Counted from the stretch's first letter, positions 7,774 through 19,952 are shown. The stretch is DNA of 62,118 nucleotides from Candidatus Neomarinimicrobiota bacterium (GCA_022573815.1 JACZTG010000006.1:1-62118), one strand, 5' to 3'. The notes: a model not told the origin generated them from the letters alone. Numbers and translations are program-made.

Positions 7774-8718
7774 TTATCTTCCGCTGACACCTTTCAGGTA
7801 TTTGAGAAATTCGTTGTCGCTACCGAGAATTAGAGATGTCTTACTGTCGATAGCAATTCGATATGTCTCGAGCGATTTCGTGAAGGCATAAAATTCAGGG
7901 TCGCGATTATAGGCTCTCGCATAGATGGCGGATGCCTCTGCATCCGCTTTGCCCCGGATAGTCAGCGCTTGCTTATTCGCTTCGGAGATGATGAGACTCA
8001 GCTCAAATTCTTTATCTCCGAGTATTTTCGATTTCTCTCCCTCTCCGAGAGAGCGAAAACGAGCAGCGATCTGTAGTCTTTCAGCTCTCATCCGCTCATA
8101 GACCTTTTGGCGCACACTTTCCACATAGTTGACCCCTTTTATCCTCACATCCACCAAATTTATCCCAAGTGATTTTGCGTTATCTTTGGCGCGTTTGAGA
8201 ATATCGCCGGCAATTGCGCCTCTACCTTTATTAACTTCCTGAGTTTCGAGAACCGAACGAACTTCATTACCATCTTCGTCAATTCCTGTCGTAACAATCT
8301 CTCGGTTTGAACTTCTCACAAGCTCGATGAGAGTATTATCTGCAATAAAATCCTTTACAGCTCCCTCAATGAAATTATCCAATCTGGCCTGAGCCACCAA
8401 TTCGTTTCCCTCCACCGACTGCAGGTACAACAACGGATCCGCTATTTTCCAGCGTGCTGTTGTATCGATATAAATGCTCACCTTGTCAAGGGTAGTCAGC
8501 GACCTGGGTCTGCCGTCCCACTCGAGCAACCGCTTATCAAAGATTCTTGCTTCTTGTATGAATGGAATTTTGAAGTGCAGCCCGGGTTCAGTGTAAACTT
8601 TTACCGGGTTACCAAGTTGTATTATTACCGCCTGTTGAGTCGGGTCTAATACAAAAGTTGATGCAGAAAATATCATAAATCCGACAACGGCTAATATTAC
8701 TATTATTTTTAATTTCAT
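7774..8718 (-). CDS. hflC: HflC, SPFH-family regulator of FtsH
   Basis: A 314-residue inner-membrane protein with one N-terminal membrane helix (about 3-23) and a periplasmic SPFH/band-7 domain starting at the DPTQQAVIIQLG segment. A long helical region rich in KAKDNAK/RMRAERLQ follows. With HflK it forms the cage around FtsH that tunes proteolysis of membrane proteins. The hflK stop overlaps its ATG by one base, so the two are translationally coupled. Confidence 0.93.
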   Translation of the reverse strand: MKLKIIVILAVVGFMIFSASTFVLDPTQQAVIIQLGNPVKVYTEPGLHFKIPFIQEARIFDKRLLEWDGRPRSLTTLDKVSIYIDTTARWKIADPLLYLQSVEGNELVAQARLDNFIEGAVKDFIADNTLIELVRSSNREIVTTGIDEDGNEVRSVLETQEVNKGRGAIAGDILKRAKDNAKSLGINLVDVRIKGVNYVESVRQKVYERMRAERLQIAARFRSLGEGEKSKILGDKEFELSLIISEANKQALTIRGKADAEASAIYARAYNRDPEFYAFTKSLETYRIAIDSKTSLILGSDNEFLKYLKGVSGR

Positions 8719-9704
8719 TATTGACCTCCCTTCCTTTGATTGAGATCAAGTAATTTCAGTATTCCGGAATCATTGCTCTCTATTATCCATTTCTTCTCTA
8801 TTCTGGGCAGTATATATCCCATAGTTTCCAGGTACATTCGCCGCTTGGTTACGACTTTTGCTTTTACATATTCATTATGCATCGAAATAAACCGGTTTGC
8901 TTCTCCTGTGGCTACATTAATTCTTCCCACAGCGTAAGCTTCCGCCTCTCTGACTTGCCGTTCAGCCTGTCCTTTTGCCTGAGGCACAGCTTCGTTATAC
9001 TCTCTACGGGCTTCCTGTACCAGCCTATCCATATCCTGCGTGGCAGCGTTTACCTCATCAAAAGCAGGTTTAACGCTGGGAGGAGGATCAACATCCTGAA
9101 GATTTACGGATACTATCTGAATACCAATGTCGTAGGAATCGAGTATACTTTGCATCAAGGATTGAACTTCATCGTTTATCTCTCCCCTGCCGAACGTCAA
9201 AATCTCGTCCACGCTCCTATCGCCCACAACCTGACGCATAGCAACTTCCGATATGTCTCTTATTGTTCCATCTACACTGCGAACGTTGAAAAGAAACGCT
9301 ATAGGATCTTTAATCTGATATTGTACGATCCAGTTCACTACCGCGCTGTTCAGATCACCTGTAAGCATTAAAGATTCATCGCCGTGTCCCGCTTTTGTAA
9401 TTGTAGATTGCACTCCCGGTCTAACAGTTCTAAATCCGAATTCATGCGTAAATCTTTTTCTGATCTTGGGTTTCTTTACATCTTCAATACCGAAAGGCAT
9501 TTTGATGTGTAGTCCACTCGATTCAGTCCTCACGTATTTCCCGAATCGCATCACAACACCGACTTCATCCGGTCCGACGCTGTAAAACATCGAAAACACA
9601 AGAATCAAAGCAATCAATCCTCCGACTACTCCAACCATACCGGATACCGGCAATTTAGGGATCACAAATTCTTCTCCCCCAATATTCACTTTTTTGTATT
9701 CCAT
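8718..9704 (-). CDS. hflK: HflK, SPFH-family regulator of FtsH
   Basis: A 328-residue partner of HflC. One membrane helix lies at about 22-44, followed by the SPFH start SVGPDEVGVVMRFGKYV, the VNLQDVDPPPSVKPAFDEVN segment typical of HflK, and a coiled region rich in Ala and Glu. It lacks the long glycine-rich N-terminus seen in many proteobacterial HflK. It starts 2 bases after the rpoN stop. Confidence 0.93.
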   Translation of the reverse strand: MEYKKVNIGGEEFVIPKLPVSGMVGVVGGLIALILVFSMFYSVGPDEVGVVMRFGKYVRTESSGLHIKMPFGIEDVKKPKIRKRFTHEFGFRTVRPGVQSTITKAGHGDESLMLTGDLNSAVVNWIVQYQIKDPIAFLFNVRSVDGTIRDISEVAMRQVVGDRSVDEILTFGRGEINDEVQSLMQSILDSYDIGIQIVSVNLQDVDPPPSVKPAFDEVNAATQDMDRLVQEARREYNEAVPQAKGQAERQVREAEAYAVGRINVATGEANRFISMHNEYVKAKVVTKRRMYLETMGYILPRIEKKWIIESNDSGILKLLDLNQRKGGQ

Positions 9705-9706
9705 TG

Positions 9707-11083
9707 TTATTTTACTCCTATTTTTCTTCTTAATCGAGCCACGGGTATTCCCATGACCTCTCTGTATTTTGCCACGGTTCTGCGCGCGACGTTAAATCCT
9801 TCCGAAGCCAATATTTTTGTTAATTTATCGTCGCTAAGTGGCTTTTTTTCCGATTCATCTTCAATCAATTCTTTCAATCTAATTTTTATATTACTTGTGG
9901 AAACGATTTTACCGTCACTCCGTTCAAGCCCTTCACTAAAAAAATGTTTCAGAGGAAAAACACCGTGGTCTGTCTGCACGTATTTTCCGTCTGTGGCGCG
10001 ACTTACCGTTGAATGATCCATTTTGATGTCTTCCGCTATATCTTTTTGGATCATCGGTTTTAAATGACCCTGACCCAACTTAAACCAGTCCAATTGCCTG
10101 CTCACAATCGCTTCCATAACCCTTATCATCGTTAATTTTCTCTGATAAATGGATGCGATAAGCCATCGCGCGGATTCCATTTTCTTTCTCAGATAATTTC
10201 GGGTTTCTTTATCCGTGTTTTTTCTATCCTCTATCATTGACTTATAATGCTCACTGATTTTTAATTCCGGAAGATTAAAATCGTTCAGCAAAACGGTTAA
10301 CTCACCGTTTTTGCTTTCCACAATAAAATCAGGAATGACATAATCTAATTTCTGATCGGAAAATATTAATCCCGGTTTGGGATTGAGATTTGAAATAACA
10401 TCGTTTACATCACTTATATCTTGCATTGTGATATCAATTTCACGCATAATTTTTTCAAATCGTTTATTTGCAAAATGGTCGAAATAGTCCTTAACAATGG
10501 TAAGCGCATATCCGTTTTCGTTTTTCTCCTCCAACTGCGCAAGTAAGCATTCTCTTAGGGTGGTTGCTCCGACACCAGCAGGATTTAATTTCAATATACG
10601 GGCTTGGACGCTGCGTATCATACCAATATCGCTTTCCGTCAATTCGGCAATATCTTCGAGTGAAGCTGTAAGATATCCATTAGAATCAAGGTTCCATATG
10701 ATCTCTTCTCCGATTTTTAATTCCATTTCACCTAAATCGAGCTCACGGAATTGATCTAACAGGTATTCTTTAAAAGACTTTCGTGCGATTTGCGGGACTT
10801 CATATTCTTCAATGTTTTTATCTACAGGCGCTTTATGCGTGTAGTTATCATCGTTATCGAAGAAATCTTCAACGTCAAATTCATCGTCATTTTCAGTTTC
10901 ATCCGTTTCTACTTCTAAAGCAGGATCGGTGATCTCATCAAGTTCAAGAACCGGATTCATCTCAAGTTCGTTATGAATTCTGAGTTCGAGAGCCTGAATT
11001 TGAAGCTGTAGAAGACTTGACAGCAGAATTTGCTGAGGTGATTGAACTAGCTTTAAACTTTGAGTTTGTCTAAGTTCTAACAC
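9707..11083 (-). CDS. rpoN: RNA polymerase sigma-54 factor
   Basis: A 458-residue sigma-54. The Gln/Leu-rich activator-interacting region I covers about 1-50, an acidic region II lies at about 55-95, the core-binding domain is central, and a helix-turn-helix lies near residue 360 (MDHSTVSRA). The RpoN box ARRTVAKYRE is at 433-442. It recognises -24/-12 promoters and needs an AAA+ activator; none is encoded in the window. It sits 2 bases after lptB, an rpoN position near lptB that is common in Gram-negatives. Confidence 0.95.
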   Translation of the reverse strand: MLELRQTQSLKLVQSPQQILLSSLLQLQIQALELRIHNELEMNPVLELDEITDPALEVETDETENDDEFDVEDFFDNDDNYTHKAPVDKNIEEYEVPQIARKSFKEYLLDQFRELDLGEMELKIGEEIIWNLDSNGYLTASLEDIAELTESDIGMIRSVQARILKLNPAGVGATTLRECLLAQLEEKNENGYALTIVKDYFDHFANKRFEKIMREIDITMQDISDVNDVISNLNPKPGLIFSDQKLDYVIPDFIVESKNGELTVLLNDFNLPELKISEHYKSMIEDRKNTDKETRNYLRKKMESARWLIASIYQRKLTMIRVMEAIVSRQLDWFKLGQGHLKPMIQKDIAEDIKMDHSTVSRATDGKYVQTDHGVFPLKHFFSEGLERSDGKIVSTSNIKIRLKELIEDESEKKPLSDDKLTKILASEGFNVARRTVAKYREVMGIPVARLRRKIGVK

Positions 11084-11085
11084 GG

Positions 11086-11832
11086 TTACCTGTCCAACCT
11101 AAATTTATCACCGAGATAAAGTTTTCTTGCATCAGGATCATCGGCGAGAAACTCGCTGGTTCCCTCTGTAAATATTTTTCCCTCATACAATAAATATGCT
11201 CTGTCCGTAATGGAAAGCGTTTCATGTACATTGTGGTCCGTAATTAAAACTCCTATTCCTCGCTTTTTCAGGTCTAAGACTATATTTTGAATTTCCTCTA
11301 CCGCAATCGGGTCAATTCCTGAAAATGGTTCATCAAGTAAGATAAAATCAGGTTCGGTCAGCAGAGCGCGGCATATTTCGGTACGTCTCCTTTCACCGCC
11401 TGAAAGCTGATAACCTTTTTGTTTCCTGATGTGAGTGATGGACAGGTCATTAAGATAACGCTCAATTCTGATGGAAATTTCTTTTGATGACAGCTTCATT
11501 GTTTCGAGGATCAATCTCAAATTATCTTCTACGGAGAGGCGACGGAATACCGATGGTTCCTGCGACAAATACCCTATTCCCAACCGCGCTCTTTTATACA
11601 TCGGCATAGATGTTATGTTCTGTTTTTCGAGATATACTTGGCCGCTGTTAGGTTGTATCATCCCTGTAATAATATAAAAAGTTGTGGTTTTTCCCGCGCC
11701 GTTCGGGCCTAAGAGTCCCACTATTTCACCCTTATTCACTTCGAGACTCACTCCTTTTACTACCTCTTTATTCCCGTAGTGCTTATACAGTCCTTTGACG
11801 CCAAGTGTCTTTGAAAAACTAAATTTCGTCAT
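11086..11832 (-). CDS. lptB: LPS export ABC transporter ATPase LptB
   Basis: A 248-residue ATPase powering the LptB2FG extractor of LPS from the inner membrane. Walker A is GPNGAGKTT (42-50), the Q-loop region is SQEPSVFRRLSV (from 90), the signature is LSGGERRR (143-150), Walker B is FILLDEP (163-169) and the switch His is H200. The SVFRRLSV and ERRRTEICRAL blocks are diagnostic for LptB. The start overlaps the lptC end by 14 bases. lptF and lptG are not in this window. Confidence 0.95.
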   Translation of the reverse strand: MTKFSFSKTLGVKGLYKHYGNKEVVKGVSLEVNKGEIVGLLGPNGAGKTTTFYIITGMIQPNSGQVYLEKQNITSMPMYKRARLGIGYLSQEPSVFRRLSVEDNLRLILETMKLSSKEISIRIERYLNDLSITHIRKQKGYQLSGGERRRTEICRALLTEPDFILLDEPFSGIDPIAVEEIQNIVLDLKKRGIGVLITDHNVHETLSITDRAYLLYEGKIFTEGTSEFLADDPDARKLYLGDKFRLDR

Positions 11833-12385
11833 CTTTACCCACTAATCTCGTAGTTTTCCCCTTCGGCTTTTTTATTGTCCAGCTATTCAGCGCGGCATCT
11901 GATTCGAATCCGACACCGTATAATGTATCCGTTCCTGTAGTTATCATAACGTCCAGTTCAGAAAATATTTTTTGGCGTCTATTGCTCCAAAGAAGTTTTT
12001 CTGTGTGAAGAGTTTCTCCGCTGTCAGAAACAACCACCACATTCCCGGTTGCCGTTAAGTCGTTTAATCTTTCATTTACTTCACCTGCATCAGCCGTAAG
12101 TTGAGATGTATGAATATCTTGATCGTTGAAAAAATCCACTGTTAATCCTTCATCCATAATCAATACATTCTTTTTATCGAATTTGATAATATGACCTGCT
12201 TTGACCAGAGCGATTTTCCTTCCGCTTGAGGTCAATATGATCTGCGTATTCCATGATTCCTGGTCTGGCATAAGCTCGGTTTCCGAATCGGTTATTTCCT
12301 CCTCCTCACGCTGATTATCACAAGCCGTAACTATACTTAAAATTGCTAAAATTGTTAAAATCTTATATAGCTGCGGGATTCGCAT
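11819..12385 (-). CDS. lptC: LPS export protein LptC
   Basis: A 188-residue protein with an N-terminal hydrophobic segment ending in SIVTAC (Cys22) and then a beta-jellyroll segment. Strand pairs such as GRKIALVKAGHIIKF, LTADAGEVNERLNDLTATGN and TEKLLWSNRRQKI are typical of LptC/OstA folds. LptC joins the LptB2FG complex to the LptA bridge. The cysteine suggests that here it may be a lipoprotein rather than being held by a membrane helix. The position between kdsD and lptB supports the call. Confidence 0.85.
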   Translation of the reverse strand: MRIPQLYKILTILAILSIVTACDNQREEEEITDSETELMPDQESWNTQIILTSSGRKIALVKAGHIIKFDKKNVLIMDEGLTVDFFNDQDIHTSQLTADAGEVNERLNDLTATGNVVVVSDSGETLHTEKLLWSNRRQKIFSELDVMITTGTDTLYGVGFESDAALNSWTIKKPKGKTTRLVGKDDEI

Positions 12386-13357
12386 TTATTTTATTCCCGC
12401 TTCAAGCAAATCATGAAGGTGGAGCATACCAATAGGCTTGTTATCATCATCTACAACTATGATCTGAAGGATATTATGTTGTTCGAGAATCGCCAGAGCT
12501 TCCACAGCTAATGATTCAGGCGCTGCTACTTTCGGACTTACGGACATAGCGTCCGATGCTTTGGTCTTTAGGATTCCTTCGCCTTTTTCCAGTTCACGCC
12601 TGAGATCGCCTTCTGTTACCAATCCTTTCAGAATGCCATCGGAGTCTACGATACAAACCGCGCCAAATCGTTTATGGTTCATCTCAAGAATTACATCGCT
12701 GAAAAGCGAATCTTCTTTCAGGAGGGGAAGCTGATCGCCGGAATACATCAAGTCTGATACGGTTGTGAGAAGTTTTTTGCCGAGATTTCCGCCCGGATGT
12801 ATCGAGGCAAAATCTTCCATTGTAAATCCACGCCGTTCAAGGAGAGCCACCGCGAGAGCATCGCCTAATACCATAGCCGCTGTGCTGCTTGCGGTGGGAG
12901 CGAGATCATGCGGACAGGCTTCTTCTTTTACGCTGGCATCCAAAACCACATCAGAAATGCGCGCAAGCGGTGAATCCAATTTTCCTGTTATAGTTATTAT
13001 TTTTACGCCAATATTTTTCAACGGAGGCACAAGCGCGTTAAGTTCTTCGGTGTTACCGCTTTTCGTCACAATCAAAATTACGTCTTCTTCCCTGACGACT
13101 CCAAGATCGCCGTGAAGTCCCTCGGCGGCATGGATGAAAAACGCCGAGGTGCCGGTACTTGCGAGAGTCGCTGCAATTTTTCGCGCAACAAGTCCGCTTT
13201 TTCCTACGCCGCTCACAATAACTCTTCCCTTGCAGTGATACACCATCTCCACGGCCTGGGCAAATTTTTCGTCAATCCGTTCGCCGAGAGAGGCAACCGC
13301 ATCTGCTTCCACCCTGATAACTTCTTTCGCTTTTTCTATCATCAGCTTCGAATTCAT
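12386..13357 (-). CDS. kdsD: D-arabinose 5-phosphate isomerase, KdsD/KpsF family
   Basis: A 323-residue enzyme converting ribulose 5-phosphate to arabinose 5-phosphate, the first step to Kdo. A SIS sugar isomerase domain comes first (GVGKSGLVARK, 50-60; TKSGNTEE, 98-105; HAAEGLHGDLG near 77-86), followed by two CBS domains from about residue 205. The architecture and length are standard. It overlaps kdsC by one base. Confidence 0.94.
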   Translation of the reverse strand: MNSKLMIEKAKEVIRVEADAVASLGERIDEKFAQAVEMVYHCKGRVIVSGVGKSGLVARKIAATLASTGTSAFFIHAAEGLHGDLGVVREEDVILIVTKSGNTEELNALVPPLKNIGVKIITITGKLDSPLARISDVVLDASVKEEACPHDLAPTASSTAAMVLGDALAVALLERRGFTMEDFASIHPGGNLGKKLLTTVSDLMYSGDQLPLLKEDSLFSDVILEMNHKRFGAVCIVDSDGILKGLVTEGDLRRELEKGEGILKTKASDAMSVSPKVAAPESLAVEALAILEQHNILQIIVVDDDNKPIGMLHLHDLLEAGIK

Positions 13358-13908
13358 CAGTTTTCCTCTTCAACAGTGTATGATGCTATTTCGCTGATTA
13401 CCCGGTTAAGCTTACCCTGCGCTTTAAGCAGCAAATCAGTCGTTTCCCGTACTGCTCCGTGGCCACCTTTTCTTTCGGTCACATAATCAGCGGCGTCAGT
13501 TACCAGAGGATTTCCATCTGCCGGAGAAACGCTGAATCCTACTTTTTTAAAAATCGGGAGGTCAAGAATATCATCTCCGATGTGTAAAATCTCTTCATCA
13601 GACAAGTTATGTTCCGATTTTATCTCTTCATAAGCAATCATCTTGTCCATATAACCCTGATACACTCCATCAAATTTCAGTTCCTCACCGCGTTTTGCCA
13701 CTGATTGGGACGTTCTGCCCGTAAGTATAAAGACTTTTATTCCGGCTCTTTTTGTCATACTGATTCCCATGCCGTCCTTAGCGTCAAATCGCTTAAATTC
13801 CTGTCCATCTGTCCCAAGAATTATACCGCCGTCGGTCATTACTCCGTCAATATCCGTAATAAGCGCTCTGATTTTTTTCAGCGCTTCAATTTGTGAGGAA
13901 TCGATCAT
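13357..13908 (-). CDS. kdsC: Kdo 8-phosphate phosphatase
   Basis: A 183-residue HAD phosphatase that releases Kdo from Kdo 8-phosphate. The nucleophile motif is DIDGVMTDG (D19, D21) and motif III is the IGDDILDLP loop. There is no cap domain, as in tetrameric KdsC. It overlaps kdsA by 4 bases and is followed by kdsD with a 1-base overlap. Confidence 0.94.
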   Translation of the reverse strand: MIDSSQIEALKKIRALITDIDGVMTDGGIILGTDGQEFKRFDAKDGMGISMTKRAGIKVFILTGRTSQSVAKRGEELKFDGVYQGYMDKMIAYEEIKSEHNLSDEEILHIGDDILDLPIFKKVGFSVSPADGNPLVTDAADYVTERKGGHGAVRETTDLLLKAQGKLNRVISEIASYTVEEEN

Positions 13909-14741
13909 AATTGCTCGAAACCCCTTGTGAGATCATGAACAGATTTCAGCTGCGCCACTAACGGTTCAAGATCGTCCAACCGCCATTGACTCGACGCATC
14001 ACAAAGCGCTTCCGGCGGATTCGGATGAGCTTCTATGAAAACAGCGTCAACACCCGCAGCCACTCCTGCTCTTCCCAGAGTCGGTATGAATTCGGGCGTA
14101 CCGCCTTTCGGGTCTTTCGATGGAATTCCATAGACACGAACGGAATGGGTAACGTCAAACACCACCGGATATCCTAAATTCCTCATTATTTGAAACGCTC
14201 TCATATCCACCACAAGATTCTTATAGCCGAACGAAACTCCACGCTCGGTAAGAATTATATTAGTGTTTCCTTCTTCTTCGATCTTTTGGATTACATTCTT
14301 GATATTCTCGGGAGCGATAAATTGCCCCTTTTTAATATTCACCGCTTTTGCTCGTCTGGCAACTTCAAGAGTCAGTTCGGTTTGCATACATAGGTAAGCG
14401 GGTATCTGCACTACATCAAGCACATCAGCCGCGGCAGCAACCTGTTCGATGCTGTGCACATCCGATAACAGGGGAAGACCGTACCTTTTTTTGACTTCCG
14501 AAAGTATCCGTAATCCTTCTTTCAAGCCGGGTCCCTGATAGGATTTCGAGGAAGAACGGTTGTCCTTCAGATAAGATGACTTATATATAATCGGAATTTT
14601 CAGAGATTCGGATATTTCCGCCAATTTTTCGGCGGTTGAGAACGCAATCTCCTCAGACTCAATAACGCACGGCCCGGCGATAAGGAGCAAACCCTCATTT
14701 CCACCGACTCTGATTCCGTCTATTTCCACAATCTTCGTCAT
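13905..14741 (-). CDS. kdsA: 2-dehydro-3-deoxyphosphooctonate aldolase (Kdo 8-phosphate synthase)
   Basis: A 278-residue TIM barrel condensing phosphoenolpyruvate with arabinose 5-phosphate. The block SSYLKDNRSSSKSYQGPG (54-72) is the substrate site, and the DVTHS and IEAHP motifs are present. Residues C25 (AGPC), H199, E237 and D248 occupy the places of the metal ligands of class II enzymes, so it should be metal-dependent, unlike the E. coli type, which has Asn in place of the Cys. It begins 1 base after pyrG. Confidence 0.94.
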   Translation of the reverse strand: MTKIVEIDGIRVGGNEGLLLIAGPCVIESEEIAFSTAEKLAEISESLKIPIIYKSSYLKDNRSSSKSYQGPGLKEGLRILSEVKKRYGLPLLSDVHSIEQVAAAADVLDVVQIPAYLCMQTELTLEVARRAKAVNIKKGQFIAPENIKNVIQKIEEEGNTNIILTERGVSFGYKNLVVDMRAFQIMRNLGYPVVFDVTHSVRVYGIPSKDPKGGTPEFIPTLGRAGVAAGVDAVFIEAHPNPPEALCDASSQWRLDDLEPLVAQLKSVHDLTRGFEQL

Positions 14742-14742
14742 A

Positions 14743-17072
<2,330 letters not shown>

Positions 17073-17087
17073 TAAACCATTACCATA

Positions 17088-17378
17088 TTATGTTTTCAGT
17101 ACCTTCGGGACGAGAAAATATTCGTTATCATGCTTAGGAGAATTCTTGAATACTTGCTTTTTATCCAAAGAGGGTCGGGATTTATCTTCCCGTGAGACAT
17201 TCATAATATCATTTACATGAGCCAGAGGCTCCACGTCGGATACGTCAACTTCATTGAGTTTTTCTACGTATGATATAATGTCGCCGAGCTGCTTTGCGAA
17301 TTTATTTCGCTCATCCTCGGAAAGATCGAGCTTAGCAAGCCGGGCAATTTTATCTACATCTTCTTTTGAAATACTCAA
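17088..17378 (-). CDS. gatC: Asp/Glu-tRNA amidotransferase subunit GatC
   Basis: About 96 residues: LSISKEDVDKIARLAKLDLS, the Glu-rich helix and the LVPKVLKT end are typical of GatC, the linker subunit that steadies GatAB in forming Gln-tRNA (and Asn-tRNA). I place the start at TTG 17378 (MSISKEDV), which matches the family and leaves about 22 bases after the predicted transcript start. GTG at 17390 is the alternative and would add MRNR. gatA and gatB are not adjacent. It is the first gene of the Kdo/Lpt/rpoN train. Confidence 0.88.
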   Translation of the reverse strand: MSISKEDVDKIARLAKLDLSEDERNKFAKQLGDIISYVEKLNEVDVSDVEPLAHVNDIMNVSREDKSRPSLDKKQVFKNSPKHDNEYFLVPKVLKT

Positions 17379-17405
17379 ACGGTTTCTCACTAAATTTATG
17401 AATTT

Positions 17406-17436
17406 TAAATTTAGTAGAGTGACGCCCGAGTGTCAA
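17406..17436 (-). promoter_or_regulatory. Promoter of the gatC-kds-lpt-rpoN-hfl-hsl train
   Basis: On the minus strand, TTGACA (17436-17431), a spacer of exactly 17, then TAAATT (17413-17408). An inverted repeat CTAAATTT/AAATTTAG (17390-17397, 17407-17414) overlaps the -10 box and the start region and could be an operator or a leader hairpin. A T-rich run just upstream (17460-17466) may help end the permease transcript. Confidence 0.65.
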
Positions 17437-17493
17437 GAGCAATATTTATACCAACTATTAAAAAAACTGATATTTTAGCTGTTTTTCAGAATT

Positions 17494-18720
17494 TTATTCG
17501 TATCGCAGAGATTCGATTGGATCAAGTCTTGATGCCTTCAAAGCAGGCCAGAATCCGGATACGATGCCCACGAATGAGCAGAAAAGTAACCCTATTACAA
17601 CCCAGAACCAAGGAATAGCAACGCTAAGGTTCATAAAACTTGCGGCTACATTCCCAAGCACAACACCGAAAATTACTCCTATTAACCCGCCTGTAAGGCT
17701 AAGTAATACGGCCTCGACGAGGAATTGTGTAAGGATATGTTTTTTTCTCGCACCGATAGCTTTTCTTATGCCTATCTCTCTCGTCCTCTCCGTAACGGAT
17801 ACCATCATAATATTCATAATCCCAATTCCGGCAACCGCTAAAGAAATGAAACTGATTAAAACTGAGCCAATTTTCAAATTGCGTGATATATCATTAAAAA
17901 AACTTATCAAACTTTCACTGTTGAAAACTTCAAAATCGTTTTCTTCACCGGGAGCAACTTTACGTACCGCTCGCATAATTGTAATTATCTCGTCAATAGC
18001 TCCGTTCAATAGCTCGGACGATTTTGCGGATATAGTAATATTTATCGATCCTTCTTTTCCATAAATTTTCTGAAATACAGGGAGCGGAATCACCAACATA
18101 TTGTTTCTTGATCGTCCCATTTCATTGCCCTGCTCTTCGATAACCCCTACCACCTCAAAGTTCCTGCCTTCAAACTTCACTGTTTCGCCGATAGGATATT
18201 TGAATGGAAACAACGCTTCCACAGCCTCTAATCCGATGACCATTACAAACCGTGAATAATCCACATCTGTTTGTGTTAAAAATCTCCCGTCCTCAACGAA
18301 ATAACCGTTATTTGGCGACCACTCCGGCGTAGCGCCGGACACGAGGTATACAGGCTCGGTGGTTTTCTTCTTATAACCGATAGCCTTACCGAAAGCCCAA
18401 TCTTCTGCGCCGACGTTAGCGACTTTTTTCGCTCTGTCTCTTATAGCGTCAGCGTGTTCTACTTTTATGTTTTTTCTGTTCCGATATTTATGTCTCTCGC
18501 TCGGCCCTACATTCATAAACGGCGTTTTCTGCACTTGAAATACCGTAGAGCCGAGAATGGATAAGCTTTTTTCCATATATGTTTGAATAGCTTCCATCGT
18601 TGTCATAATACCGATAATTGAAGCAACACCGATTATCATACCTATCAGAGTCAGAGCCGAGCGCATTTTTTGTTTTGTGAGACTCTCTACCGCAATTATA
18701 AAGCTGTTAAAGTATCCCAT
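17494..18720 (-). CDS. MacB/FtsX-type ABC permease, second of pair
   Basis: A 408-residue permease with an N-terminal membrane helix (about 20-42), a large periplasmic MacB_PCD domain, and three C-terminal helices preceded by the NIMMVSVTERTREIGIRKAIGA coupling region. MacB-type transporters move substrates from the periplasm mechanically, through a TolC duct, rather than across the membrane. It lacks the fused ATPase of classical MacB; the ATPase is the separate gene at 19961. Its ATG overlaps the neighbouring permease stop by one base. Confidence 0.88.
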   Translation of the reverse strand: MGYFNSFIIAVESLTKQKMRSALTLIGMIIGVASIIGIMTTMEAIQTYMEKSLSILGSTVFQVQKTPFMNVGPSERHKYRNRKNIKVEHADAIRDRAKKVANVGAEDWAFGKAIGYKKKTTEPVYLVSGATPEWSPNNGYFVEDGRFLTQTDVDYSRFVMVIGLEAVEALFPFKYPIGETVKFEGRNFEVVGVIEEQGNEMGRSRNNMLVIPLPVFQKIYGKEGSINITISAKSSELLNGAIDEIITIMRAVRKVAPGEENDFEVFNSESLISFFNDISRNLKIGSVLISFISLAVAGIGIMNIMMVSVTERTREIGIRKAIGARKKHILTQFLVEAVLLSLTGGLIGVIFGVVLGNVAASFMNLSVAIPWFWVVIGLLFCSFVGIVSGFWPALKASRLDPIESLRYE

Positions 18721-19952
18721 TATTCATACCTCAGCGCATCTATAGGATCTAATTTTGAGGCTTTTGACGCAGGAAACATTCCAAATCCAATTCCTATTAA
18801 AGCTGAAATGACGAGCGCTAACAAGGCCCATGATAACGGCATAGCCGTTGGCAGCAAATACTTGTCTATTACCACGCTAATTCCGAAGCCTATTACAAGA
18901 GCGATAATCCCGCCCAATAAACAGATTGCTGAAGATTCAATGAGAAATTGAAATAGTATACTTCTTCTCCGGGCGCCAAGCGCCTTTCGTATGCCAATTT
19001 CTCTTGTCCTCTCTGTAACCGAAACCAGCATAATATTCATCACGCCGATTCCTCCAACTAACAACGACAGCGCTGTTATTACGATACCGGCTCCATAAAT
19101 TGCACCGGTCATATTATCATACATATCGGTAAAAACGCTTTGTTGATTTATGCTGAAGTCGTCTTCGGCGCCCGGAGGAACTCTCCTCACGCGCCGCATA
19201 ATTCCAATCAGCTCATCCTTTGTTTCTTCCATATATACCTGGTCATTTACTTTAACATGAATGGAAACTCGTCGTCGCGTACCGAACGAATTGCTAAATG
19301 TTGCCAGAGGTATTATCACTCTGGAATCAAGATCCATCATTCCGAGTAAATTTCCCTTCTTTTCGAGGATTCCGATTACACTATAAGGGCGACCTTCGAT
19401 CCGTATTTTACTGCCGATCGGATCTTCATTTTCATAGAGATTAGCTGCGATCTCACTGCCTATTACAGCTACGTGTCTCGAGTGCTTTACGTCTATATCT
19501 GATAAGAATCTTCCATATTCCGGATAAAGATTTGCCGTTTCACTATATGAAGTTGTGGTTCCGATTACCATAACCCGTCCAAGACTTTTTTCTCGATGTT
19601 TTACTGTTTTGTGTGCGCTTACTACAGGGGCGACAGCGCTCACATGGCTGGCATATTTAAAAATGCTTTCCGCATCCGATATTTTAATGTCCTTCCGGTT
19701 ATTATACTTGAAGAAATCCTTATTAGTGAACCAGGGCATTTTATCAACGAAGAGAACATCTGAACCGAGAGCAGATATACTTGTGGAGAACGCTCTGTTC
19801 AATCCTTCTATAGCAGTAGCCATAACCGTTACAGCCACAATGCCGATTACTATACCGAGTGTGGTCAGTGTTGAGCGGAATTTGTTTTCACGAAGAGCTG
19901 AAAGCGCTATTCTCACTCCTTCATATATCTCTTTAATCTGTCGAGTAAGCAT
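18720..19952 (-). CDS. MacB/FtsX-type ABC permease, first of pair
   Basis: A 410-residue paralogue of the permease that follows, with the same layout: N-terminal helix, periplasmic domain, and a VSVTERTREIGIRKALGARR coupling segment before the last three helices. The two share the PGAEDDF/PGEENDF motif and many frame positions but have diverged clearly, so the transporter is probably a heterodimer of permeases on an ATPase dimer. It begins 8 bases after the ATPase stop. Confidence 0.88.
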   Translation of the reverse strand: MLTRQIKEIYEGVRIALSALRENKFRSTLTTLGIVIGIVAVTVMATAIEGLNRAFSTSISALGSDVLFVDKMPWFTNKDFFKYNNRKDIKISDAESIFKYASHVSAVAPVVSAHKTVKHREKSLGRVMVIGTTTSYSETANLYPEYGRFLSDIDVKHSRHVAVIGSEIAANLYENEDPIGSKIRIEGRPYSVIGILEKKGNLLGMMDLDSRVIIPLATFSNSFGTRRRVSIHVKVNDQVYMEETKDELIGIMRRVRRVPPGAEDDFSINQQSVFTDMYDNMTGAIYGAGIVITALSLLVGGIGVMNIMLVSVTERTREIGIRKALGARRRSILFQFLIESSAICLLGGIIALVIGFGISVVIDKYLLPTAMPLSWALLALVISALIGIGFGMFPASKASKLDPIDALRYE